Positions 55,894 through 64,000 of a stretch of 64,000 nucleotides of DNA are shown piece after piece. The stretch is taken from contig JAJGOT010000291.1 of the NCBI GenBank assembly GCA_022457155.1, forward strand, positions 154,001-218,000, given 5' to 3'. This DNA is from Cladopsammia gracilis (taxonomy: Eukaryota; Cnidaria; Anthozoa; Scleractinia; Dendrophylliidae). A program made the translations under genes and the position numbers. Below the pieces are notes generated by a model that was given only the letters and a program-made list of their open reading frames with translations, ran no database searches and was not told where the DNA came from. Every line of letters begins with the position of its first letter. The stretch's first letter is position 1.

Positions 55894-55989
55894 AAGATGA
55901 AGCGGTTCAACAAAGTTTCTTTGCCGATTGGTGTTTGGTGTGTAGTTTGTGTTGTTGTGGTAGCAAACTTTAGAATCCCTCTGCATGAG
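55894..55989 (+). CDS. DRAM/Frag1-family protein, second exon
   Basis: Reads FNKVSLPIGVWCVVCVVVVA followed by NFRIPLHE and a perfect GTAAGT donor at 55990 in phase 0. In DRAM proteins the third helix has the same form (N-x-(V/I)-S-L ... VANF ... H). Acceptors are ambiguous. TTTCACAG at 55893 gives phase 0. GTGCCGCAG near 55834 would match the phase-1 donor of the previous exon and stays open. The remaining helices are not found downstream in this window, so the gene has a long intron, is truncated, or is a remnant. Confidence 0.65.
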
Positions 55990-56291
55990 GTAAGTTAATT
56001 TTTTGATGAATTTGAACTTTTTATGCGGTAGCAATGTTTTAGCTCATCGATCTGTTTACATATTACTAGACAAGTGAAATATGTGTCTTCGCTTGATTAG
56101 TTTACATTAAGGTCTCGACTAACGACTGCCAATATTCAACGATCATGTTTGTTTTTAAATAGATAGTTTAGTGAATTTATCACTGTGACGGAAAAAAGAA
56201 ACAAAACTTTCGTCCCAGTTGACACAAGTCCCCACATGGAAACTTGTCAGACCACCACACTGCGTCTCCTACTATACTATATACCATATTA

Positions 56292-56577
56292 TAGAGCAGT
56301 TTTCAATTGAGTGTCGTAAAACCAAAACCAAAGTAATTACTCTGACCAATCACAGCAGTCGTACACAATCCAATGAACCAATCAGAGCTCGAAGCAATTA
56401 CATGTCGGCGGCGCCAAGCGCGGGAAAACGCGTGCGAGCAAGTCACGATTGGTTTTGGTTTTACTTCTGATTGGTCGAGAAGGTGGCGCGAGATTTTTTA
56501 GCCAATCACAAAGCGTAGCAATGCAAAACCAAAGCAATTGTGTAATTACTTTCGATACTCAATTGAAAACTGCTCTA
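56292..56577. mobile_element. 286-bp MITE
   Basis: Inverted ends TAGAGCAGTTTTCAATTGAG and CTCAATTGAAAACTGCTCTA, with AAAACCAAA and GTAATTAC also mirrored. The interior has repeated CCAATCA phrases. It lies in what would be the DRAM-like intron. Confidence 0.9.
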
Positions 56578-56830
56578 CCAGGAGTGATTTATAAAAACAA
56601 CAATTCTATGTCTTTAGTGGGGAGTCCCTTGGAATTGGGATAAGGATACTTTCGGATGTGAAGGGTTTAAAATACCTTAAAATGTGACATTCCTCTTTTC
56701 CATCGCCTTCCATAATAACGATTTGGAATTCTGTAATCACCCGCTTCATGGTGTCGTATTTGCGGTGAAGGTGAAAGTCTCTGTTCAGACGAAACCAAAA
56801 CGGTTTGTTTAGTTAGTCATCGCATAAAAA

Positions 56831-56985
56831 GGGTTATTCAGCGAAAAGTTGTGTAAAAATAATACAGCTGAGTATCATTTTACAAGTAAGTTTTTTTCTT
56901 TTTTTGAACCTTTTGGTGAGAAAAAATAAAAATTGACGAGTAGAAATGCCCAGCCGTATTACACAACTGTTCGCTGAATAAATTG
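56831..56985. mobile_element. TTATTCAGC MITE, copy 2
   Basis: TTATTCAGCGAAAAGTTGTG is paired with CACAACTGTTCGCTGAATAA, plus AATACAGCTG with CAGCCGTATT. Second member of the family at 53436. Confidence 0.8.
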
Positions 56986-57563
56986 TTTATTATTAGACAG
57001 TCATCTTCTTATAAATCTAAGTATTTGAAAGTGCGTTTCCTAGCCGGAGCGGTCAGAAGAGTGCACTTGTCTTCCGGTGCCTATTCGAACTCTAAAACTC
57101 TTATATAGTGATTTTCTTTAAATCGTGAAATAGTTACTAAGTTAGTAGGCACTAGTAGGTACTATTAGATACTTATTCTATTGTTTACTTTTGTTTAGTT
57201 TTTACTAATTTTGGCTAATTTTGATTAATTGCTAGATAATGTTTCACGGCTTAAGTAAAATCACAGATCAATTTTTTCGATGTCATAATTTATGCGTTTT
57301 TTACACTGACGGGTTTTAACTTCAACCTTACGTAATTCTGTCATTTCTATTGACAGTTTCCATAAGCGTGATGCGGAAAAAACATTGGATTCCTATACAA
57401 ACATTGCAATTTCATCCTGGCTTGATTATGAAATCAAGTGATCCCTCTTTCCGTTGATATAAATAGGCAAGTGAAAGCAAATTCACCGTGGGGTGTAGTC
57501 TTCGTGTATATATCTTCTATAAATATATTGTTTACCAATTTTCTGTGTGAATAGGTTATTAAG

Positions 57564-57603
57564 GTAATTACCAAGAGAAAAACGGTTTTCTCTTGGTAAT
57601 TAC
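57564..57603. other. 18-bp perfect hairpin at the end of the Glu/Ala ORF
   Basis: GTAATTACCAAGAGAAAA (57564-57581) pairs exactly with 57586-57603 around a 4-base loop. The stop codon of the minus-strand ORF lies inside it. Confidence 0.9.
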
Positions 57604-58310
57604 TCATTATTTTGGCTTTGTTTTTTAAACTTAACCGGTGGTAAAGTTGCTTCCGCTTCTGCTTCTTCTTCCTCTTCTTCGTCCGCTTGTTCTTCCTCTT
57701 CCTCTTCAGCTTCCGCTTCTTCTTCTTCTTCTTCTTCAGCTTTTGCTTCTTCTTTCCCTTCTTCTTCCTCTTCTTCTTGCTCCTTCGCTTCTGCTTCCGC
57801 TTTTGCTTCTTCGTCCGCTTCTGCTTCTGCTTCTGCTTCTGCTTTTTCTTCCTCTTCTTCTTCCGCTTCCTTTTGCGCTTCTTCTTCTTCTTCTTCTTCT
57901 TCTTCTTCTTCTTCTTCTTCTTCTTCTTCTTCTTTCGGTTTTGCTTCTTTTTCTACTTCCGCTCCCGCTTCTTCTTCCTCTTTTGCTTCTGATTCTGCTT
58001 GTGATTCCGGGTCATCTTTCCCTTCAGATTCTGCTTCTGCTGCCCCGTCCGCCTGTACGTCCGCTTCCGTTACTGTTTTTGCTTCTGCTTCCGCTTCCGC
58101 TTCTCTTTCCGCATACGCTTTTTTTTTCGTTTCTTCATCTGCTGTCGCTTCCTCTCTCACACCATGTTCCGCTTCGTTTCCTTCTTCTTCTACTATAGGA
58201 AAGCTTTTGAACTGGATCGGCAATGATATGGAGATCTGATATCTATTCCTTGCAGTCGTGGCATCTTTACGGTCCTGGCTCAGTTGCACGGGTTTTGCAT
58301 CTAAACAATG
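57600..58310 (-). CDS. Glu/Ala-rich low-complexity ORF, possible last exon
   Basis: On the minus strand a unique N-terminal part, KDATTARNRYQISISLPIQF then KSFPIVEEEGNEAEHG, leads into about 150 residues of Glu/Ala/Lys runs and ends LPPVKFKKQSQNNE. The frame is open back to about 58310, just after a TATTAACAG acceptor-like site, so it could be the final exon of a gene running from the right. The DNA is a purine-rich GAA/GCA tract, and both other-strand frames are open too (poly-Leu, poly-Phe). Coding status is therefore uncertain. If real, it would be a highly acidic coiled coil or disordered protein. Confidence 0.4.
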   Translation of the reverse strand, partial: HCLDAKPVQLSQDRKDATTARNRYQISISLPIQFKSFPIVEEEGNEAEHGVREEATADEETKKKAYAEREAEAEAEAKTVTEADVQADGAAEAESEGKDDPESQAESEAKEEEEAGAEVEKEAKPKEEEEEEEEEEEEEEEEEEAQKEAEEEEEEKAEAEAEAEADEEAKAEAEAKEQEEEEEEGKEEAKAEEEEEEEAEAEEEEEEQADEEEEEEAEAEATLPPVKFKKQSQNNE

Positions 58311-58319
58311 CTGTTAATA

Positions 58320-59390
58320 CAATAAATATTATTTAGTTCCTTAAACTGAAAATCAATTGCGCCTGCCTGGGTTAAGAAAAAAACACATTTGCGCAAAAAA
58401 TGTAAAATAATGCAAAAATAATATGTAAATGCTAGGGTTCATTATTAAAAAAAAGTTAAAGAAATAGAAGTATCAGCTACTTTCCGTTAAAGGGATTAAG
58501 GGATACGGTTTTATTCATTCATTCTTGTTAAGAAAAATATTTCAATGGCAGTCTTTTTTCTTATATCTCGACCTCACGCCAGTTAGGTCACTTCAAAAGA
58601 TAATCAGCACTCTTACAGGTTTTCACTCAAACTTTTGCAATACTCTAGCTGCTCCAGCCATATATAATAGGCATTTATTAAGTAACGTTTTTACCTAAGA
58701 CAGTGTATAAGGCATTGGAACAGTATTCGCAGGGTCATGGGTTGAAATCTTGTTAAAGTATTAATTTTTTAAGTTTCTATGCAAATGGTTAAGTTGCAGT
58801 CATCTATATCCAATACTGTATCTACTGGGGGGACTGGGGCCCAGGGCCCCTAATTATTTTGCCAAAAGTAATGCCGAAATTGTTTTCAGTCTCTAACATT
58901 TTCACCACCCCACCCCAACCCTTATTCGTTCTTGCCCCCTTCCCCCCCTCCCCCCTCCCCCTCTCCCTCCCCCCCCCGCCCTTCCCGCCGTTACTTGGAG
59001 TCTGAATCCGTCACTGAATTGCTAGGCTCACTGCGAGGATCACAAATTTCTCTACGACTAATGTAACTCTCGTATAAGTTGACGATATCATTTGTTTGAA
59101 ATGAGTAACATGAATATGGTTACATTTTGCGATTTGTCGTCAAATATTGTCTAGTAATTAACCAAAGTGATTGCTCTAGAATGATATTCGTATTTCTTAT
59201 CCTATAGCCCGAAAATACTAAACAGTCCTACCGCGCCTGGTCGTGTTGTTGTCGGCTCGAACATCGCAAACAAAAATATTGTTCCCAAGGTAAGAGAAAT
59301 TCTTCCCCTGAACATGACGACTTTCGGTTGGACTCGTCCTGAAACTGCGCTCGCCAAGTTTTAATCACAGCGATGACAAGAAAACTCTAG
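58320..59390. other. Non-coding stretch with transposon-like terminus
   Basis: At 58825-59020 a GGGGGGACTGGGGCCCAGGG start and CCCCTCCC-rich end with ATCCGTCACTGA resemble a G/C-run MITE. At 59275-59390 the DNA resembles the 19.2, 28.75 and 29.15 kb repeat (TATTGTTCCC...AACATGACG). Confidence 0.5.
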
Positions 59391-59393
59391 AGA

Positions 59394-59633
59394 AACTGGG
59401 CTTTTGAAATGAATGTTCAGTTAAATTTCTGCGGGAGAGAGCAGATTAAATTAGTAAAGTGTATGCTTAAGACACTGGGCTTTTCGGAAATGAATGTTCA
59501 GTAAAATATCTCCGGGAGAGAGCAGATTGAATTAGTAAAGTTTACATTTGAGGCACTGGGCCTTTGAAATGAATGTTCAGTTAAATGTCTGCGGGAGAGG
59601 ACAGATTGAATTAGTAACGTTTATGCTGCCTGG
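59394..59633. repeat. Three ~80-bp tandem units
   Basis: Each contains ACTGGGC(T/C)TTT, GAAATGAATGTTCAGT and GGGAGAG...CAGATT(G/A)AATTAGTAA. Units begin near 59394, 59473 and 59554. Confidence 0.9.
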
Positions 59634-60099
59634 GTAGTTGTGTAATCTGTTTCCTCATGCTCAAAGTGAGGTCAAGGTTTTAATTTGTGTGAGGATGATT
59701 CTTTTAAATAATTTTTAATCATTGCTTATTACTTAAACGTGGCATATGCTTGACTTTTGTTTTTCAATAATTCTCATGTTTTACAAGAAGTGAAACAAAA
59801 GAAACGGCAAACTGATCCTTACGGCAGAAAAGCAGATGCAAATAAAATAAAATAAAATAAAAGTGGAATATAATAGTGCCCAATATTATTAAGCTATTTA
59901 CTTAGGAATTTTAATTTAGGCTTAGATAAAAAATTCTGGAATTTTTTTGAGAATTTTAAACACCGAAAAGACTTTCAGAAAATCTCGGGAATTTTAGAGA
60001 AATATCAGCTTCCAGGTGACGCGAAAGCGTTTATTTTGTTTTACCGCTGACCAACTTGAAGGTTCACTCTCACAGTAGTGTTTACAGTGCAACTAAGGG

Positions 60100-60345
60100 G
60101 GTGTTTACATGAAACTGGGGCGACTTTCGCGCCGGGGCGAGTTCACTCCGGTTCCCTCTTACATTTGTTTACATGATACCACCACAAAATGTCATGCCGG
60201 CGCGAGTCGCCCCGGCGTGAGTTCACCCCGGTTGTCGCACCGGGGCGAGAATTTCACTCCGGTACGAGATTTCGCAACGGTATCATGTAAACGTGAAACG
60301 ACCACTCGTTTCGGGGTGAAATCGGTTTCGCAAGTGTAAACTAGC
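60100..60345. mobile_element. Short GC-rich repeat element (CCGGGGCGAG motif)
   Basis: Mirrored GTTTACATGA / TCATGTAAAC phrases (60104, 60282) enclose several GCGCCGGGGCGAGTTCAC-type units. No coding sequence. Confidence 0.6.
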
Positions 60346-60689
60346 GGCGATTTCTGTGAGATTCGGGTGCGACATTTGCTGTGATTTTCCGAGGTTTAGA
60401 TCCTAGATGGAACACTTATGCATAAAGTAAAGTTGAGTCCATTGGCATCCGAGCAGGCGGCCTTATTTCAACTTAAGGGGCTGGTTTTTATCAAAACAGT
60501 GGAATTTTCCCATAAAATTGTTTTGAAAAAAAAAATATTTATAATGCAACATTTTACATGTTTTAGGGTACCATTCCCGCCTTAAAGTAAATATAACGTC
60601 CTGAGTAAAATGACATATGGAGTTGAGCTTAACGATAGGATTAAGGTTTAGGTTTTGGTCTAGGCCTATTGTTAACTTTCTTTGCTGCT

Positions 60690-60780
60690 GCTGCTGCCTC
60701 TTCATCAGTGAGTTTGAACGCAACTGTCAAAAAATGTATTCGACAGTTTCGTTCAAACTCACTGATGAAGAGGCAGCAGC
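60690..60780. other. 39-bp hairpin, 38 of 39 paired
   Basis: The left arm 60690-60728 starts GCTGCTGCCTCTTCATCAGT. The right arm 60742-60780 ends ACTGATGAAGAGGCAGCAGC. The loop is 13 bases. The right arm encodes FKLTDEEAAASKRLRN and a stop in one frame, which could be a relic of a repeat-element ORF. Confidence 0.95.
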
Positions 60781-60873
60781 CTCGAAACGTCTGAGAAATT
60801 AAATGCGCATTTTATGTGCATGTTATTACTTTGATCACCAACCCCGTTCCCAGGGTCCTCTCTCCCAAGAGAA

Positions 60874-61029
60874 ATGACGTCGAAGACTATTAGCACTCGA
60901 TTACATGGAGTGCAACACGGCAGCCATGTTGGTTTGATTTCAATGAGTGTTGTGTTTGTTCGTCGTTGGCTTGTGGCTTTCTTTATAGCCTTAGGAATCA
61001 TTCTAATAGTAGCATTTTCTCTTAGGAAG
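60874..61029 (+). CDS. First exon of a type II membrane protein gene
   Basis: The ATG at 60874 gives a 30-residue polar N-terminus and then WLVAFFIALGIILIVAF, a single strong transmembrane segment followed by SLRK. A perfect donor GTAAGT follows at 61030 in phase 0. A short cytosolic tail with one early anchor is typical of Golgi type II enzymes. An exon at 62954 enters in phase 0. Family unknown. Confidence 0.5.
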
Positions 61030-61692
61030 GTAAGTGTTCTTTTCAAAAGTAATTAATTTTCCTCTAAACGCAAATGAACAGATATCAAGCGGCTATCGCT
61101 ATCGAGTTCATAAACTTGAGCGACACAGAGGCTTAGCGGCACCTAGCGACAGTGATGTAAGCTTTCAGATATAGAAAGTTTTACGTTGATAATTGCAGAC
61201 TTAAATAAAAATAAAAGAAATATATGAATGAATGATTTGTAAATTGTATAAAGGTCTTTGTTTTGACTAATTTCTTCGTTTTTTGGTCTATTAAAGCTTG
61301 GGAGTCCAGTGCTCTTACAGTGTACATGTACATTGTATCAATTGTAAGGTTATTAAGTTAACATACATTACATGTATAGTGTAAGAATCACTTTTAATAA
61401 ACTTGACCATCTTTTCCAGCCTAGATGCATATGCACTCCATACATCTTTCAACACATCTCTTTGTACTCCATACATTATTTTTCTACATGATGCAATCTA
61501 GAATCATGCTAGTACATTTTTATTAGTTAAAAAAAACATGTTAATGTAAGCAGTCTCTTATTTTTCTTTTAGTTAGTTGAGTGAGTGTGCGAGTGGCGAA
61601 GCCGCGAGGAGCGAGGGTATCAGCCTAAGGAAAAGAAAAAATACATGTATGCTGACAGGCACTGATTTACAACTATGTAGATACCGAAAATA

Positions 61693-62414
61693 TAATAGAC
61701 CCTTCCACGGTTTTTTCAACTTTTGATATTGGCCACAGTGTTCTCACCAGGCCGCGGCCTTGAGGGATTCCCGCCAAAAAAGTTGAGATGGCGCACCAAA
61801 AGCCAAGAAGATGCACCTGTTAGGGAGGAGGAAAAAGCTTCAAGTCAAACAGACTTTTGAATGTTTATGAGTAGTTTAATGGTCAATCCAACACCCCAGC
61901 ATTTTGCTTGTTCAAATGAATAAAAACATTTATCAAAAAAATTTAAAGCCTTTAATTTTATTGCCTTTACCCTCGTTGGACACACGTACGTGATGAAGGT
62001 AAGCATCGCTATCAAATCCTGATCGTAGACATCTTGTCCACCATGTTGGATCAGGTAGGTACTTCATGTAACAGACCTTTTGGAGTAACTTTGTCCCTCT
62101 AATATTCTTACAGGGCCCCTATTTTTCAGCAGAGGGGGCCCTGCGGCTCCCCAAGGCAAAATCCTGGTGAGAACACTGGGCCATGTAGCGAGAATCTAAC
62201 GACACTGCTGGAAAGAGCATCTCAAAATTAGTAAAATAGCCAAGTTCTGTAAAATTTCCTGACTTCGCGAAGCTATAACTTTGCGATTTTACGAGATACA
62301 ACTCACAAACTTGGCTATTTTACTAATTTTGAGGTGCTCTTTCCAGCAGTGTCGTTAGATTCTCGCTACATGGCCAATATCAAAAGTTGGAAAAAACCAT
62401 GGAAGGGTCTATTA
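61693..62414. mobile_element. Outer MITE interrupted by another MITE
   Basis: Ends TAATAGACCCTTCCACGG and CCATGGAAGGGTCTATTA are inverted. Arms of about 100 bp continue through AACTTTTGATATTGGCCA, CGAGAATCTAACGACACTGC and AAATTAGTAAAATAGCCAAG. The left arm is split after GGCCA by the inner element. It lies in the putative intron between the exons at 60874 and 62954. Confidence 0.9.
61736..62178. mobile_element. Inner hAT-like MITE with GGCCA target duplication
   Basis: 16-bp perfect inverted ends CAGTGTTCTCACCAGG / CCTGGTGAGAACACTG, with GGCCA on each side (61731-61735, 62179-62183). The intact right arm of the outer element shows the empty site, proving a 5-bp duplication. Confidence 0.93.
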
Positions 62415-62469
62415 GATGATTTTGTAAGAAAAGAAAAGAACAAAAGAGAGTTTCGCATTTTGTGCAACT

Positions 62470-62505
62470 TTGTTCTTTGTTCTTTGTTCTTTGTTCTTTG
62501 TTCTC
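62470..62505. repeat. (TTCTTTG)n microsatellite
   Basis: Five consecutive TTCTTTG units ending in TTCTC. Confidence 0.95.
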
Positions 62506-62953
62506 AGGTAAATTGCACATTATTGTAACACAGTTTGCCCAAAATCAATCTATGGAAATATTTTATGAAGGAATGGCTCTCAAATATCGATATACACTGT
62601 ACATATGGAATGTTAACAAGCCGTATTTGCTTGTTCACAGAATTCCATTGGGTCATATCGTGTATGGTTATTGGGTTTTTTTCCCAACAATGTTTCTGCA
62701 GTTAGGTGTTTATGTATACAAAATATCTACAATGTAGCAGTGACTTGATAAATTGCAAAATCTGCCATGGAAATTATGCTGCATAATTTCCCATTTTTTT
62801 TCCGCTCTTTAATATCAGAAGCGTGTTGTATGGATTCTCTATTCCATATAATTTATGCAAAATACCCCTGTGGATGATGTCTTTCTTCTCACACAATTAA
62901 ATATAATTTCTTCAGCAATGCATCGTGTGTTTATTAGATTTGTTTCTTGACAG

Positions 62954-63086
62954 TCTTATCAAGAAGCAGATGTCCTGGAAGCTCATCCCACGGCTGAGTT
63001 CCAGTGGATCAACATTGAGAACTTAACAGAGTTCAGAGCCTGTAGAAACTCCATACAAGGTGCCTTGTTGATTGTTGATGAAAGAG
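62954..63086 (+). CDS. Second exon of the type II membrane protein gene
   Basis: Preceded by TTTCTTGACAG, followed by GTGAGA at 63087. The phase-0 frame reads YQEADVLEAHPTAEFQWINI, then ENLTEFRACRNSIQGALLIV and DERG, and exits in phase 1. Composition is that of a globular luminal domain with one N-glycosylation sequon (N-L-T). The phase agrees with the exon at 60874. I do not recognise the family; a glycosyltransferase is only suggested by topology. Confidence 0.5.
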
Positions 63087-63089
63087 GTG

Positions 63090-64000
63090 AGAAATTAAAT
63101 TTTAACAAGTACAGTCAAACTCCATGTTCAGACACCCGCTTGTAAACCCTTTTACTACCAAGAGTGCCGAAAGTCAAAATTGAAGAAAAATTCCAAATTT
63201 CATTTTGTAAATTTTTGAAAAAGAAATGGAACCACGCAGATCTACTTGTAAAGAGGTTTCATTGAACAGTCACACCATAGAATTTTGTCGACAGATTCAA
63301 AAGTTAGAACAACACTACATGGACATGTCCACTTATGCCAACTCTTCCGGATTATCCAAGAGTCTCCCAGATATGGAACGAATCTCCCGGTCTCCCGTAC
63401 GGGTCACCAAATCTCCCAGATAAAAGTGTCCTTGGATCTTTCCTCTACAATAGGCTAAGATTTTAACCCATCCCTTTCATATATCTTAACTTCACAAACG
63501 TTTTTCGGGTCTCAGGAATGCAGAAAATGGTACCTTTAGAGGGAAAAGCCAAAAACAAATTTCCAGACCCCCCTTGATGCTCGCGACCATGTCGCTAGAT
63601 TCACACCTGGCGCGGGGGGAAATTTCACAACCAGAAAAAAAATCTCCCTATTTTTACTCTCCAGAGGTTGGCATCTCTGCATGTCTCCATTATTACATGT
63701 AACTCTAGTGAGTGAAAGTGTTAATTTTGACACCTCATTTTTGCCAGACAGCTTTAAAACCCATAAATATATGTGTTCCACAAAATTACCGCACTTAAAG
63801 GAGCTACATACACGTATGTCATGGTGATTTTGAGGTTTTTGGGTCAAAACTGCCCCAAATAAAAACTACGTAATACTGTATCTTATTAATTTGTCGTACA
63901 CAAAATGCTTTTCCCTCACTAATAGGAAGATATTAAGTGAATTTTTCGAAGAGTAAATAAACCATAATCAGAGTTTTAGTGGGTTTTCCAAGACAAGTGA
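63090..64000. other. Probable intron, no exon recognised
   Basis: Contains a short array of CTCCC(G/A)(G/T)-type phrases near 63350-63420 and no convincing coding sequence up to the window end. Confidence 0.4.

Noticed and set aside
57638..58198. Poly-Leu and poly-Phe ORFs on the + strand
   Set aside because: Shadow frames of the pyrimidine tract opposite the Glu/Ala ORF; no biological composition.
61736..62178. Transib element (CACAGTG start)
   Set aside because: The reconstructed empty site places the boundary after GGCCA, giving CAGTG ends and a duplication that fits hAT5-like better.

Overview
This window is eukaryotic nuclear DNA. It has introns with GT/AG boundaries, LINE, LTR and DNA transposons, many short inverted-repeat elements and no operon-like host genes. 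The overall make-up fits an early-branching metazoan, most likely a cnidarian such as a coral or sea anemone: an adintovirus/Maverick-type virus, a Ty3/gypsy element with integrase ahead of RT, and dense G-run MITEs. That host assignment is inference.

Region 1-8.7 kb is the right part of an integrated adintovirus/Maverick-Polinton. In order and all on +, it carries the end of the major capsid protein, a hydrophobic pX-like protein, an adenain-like protease, a small zinc-ribbon-like protein, a PLA2-domain protein, an integrase with chromodomain, and a 1410-residue family-B DNA polymerase. Capsid, maturation, membrane penetration, integration and replication functions are all represented. The left part, where a packaging ATPase and penton would be expected, lies outside the window.

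Region 8.9-30.2 kb is almost gene-free and made of nested repeats. A 4.2-4.8 kb segment occurs twice (13.2-17.95 and 22.76-26.93 kb). The segment at 8.87-9.44 plus 19.10-20.5 kb is matched by 27.37-30.17 kb. Comparing copies gives empty sites that date several insertions: a 9.66-kb TA-flanked TIR unit, a 929-bp TIR element, a 176-bp hAT-like MITE, a 183-bp foldback, an 82-bp MITE and a G-run MITE. Degraded LINE pieces lie at 10.0-12.5 and 18.4-19.0 kb.

Region 31.9-33 kb holds tandem and scattered copies of a 16-bp motif. At 33.1-39.8 kb a Harbinger-like TIR element with a SAP-like ORF is interrupted by a full-length LTR retrotransposon (33325-39012). That element has 203-bp LTRs, a TACAT target duplication, a tRNA-Leu-type primer site and the pol order PR-IN-RT-RNaseH. 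Region 40-47 kb has a LINE tail, an 0.89-kb palindrome, a TA-flanked MITE and an 0.85-kb 36-bp minisatellite. Region 47.9-50.8 kb is an inverted-repeat unit holding a broken gene for an XPG/FEN-like nuclease with a CXC cysteine domain.

Region 54-64 kb has the only host-like genes. Two exons match a DRAM/Frag1-family membrane protein (55.13-55.99 kb). A further gene starts with a type II signal-anchor exon (60874-61029) that is in phase with an exon at 62954-63086. A Glu/Ala-rich ORF lies at 57.6-58.3 kb. Several hairpins and nested MITEs lie between them.
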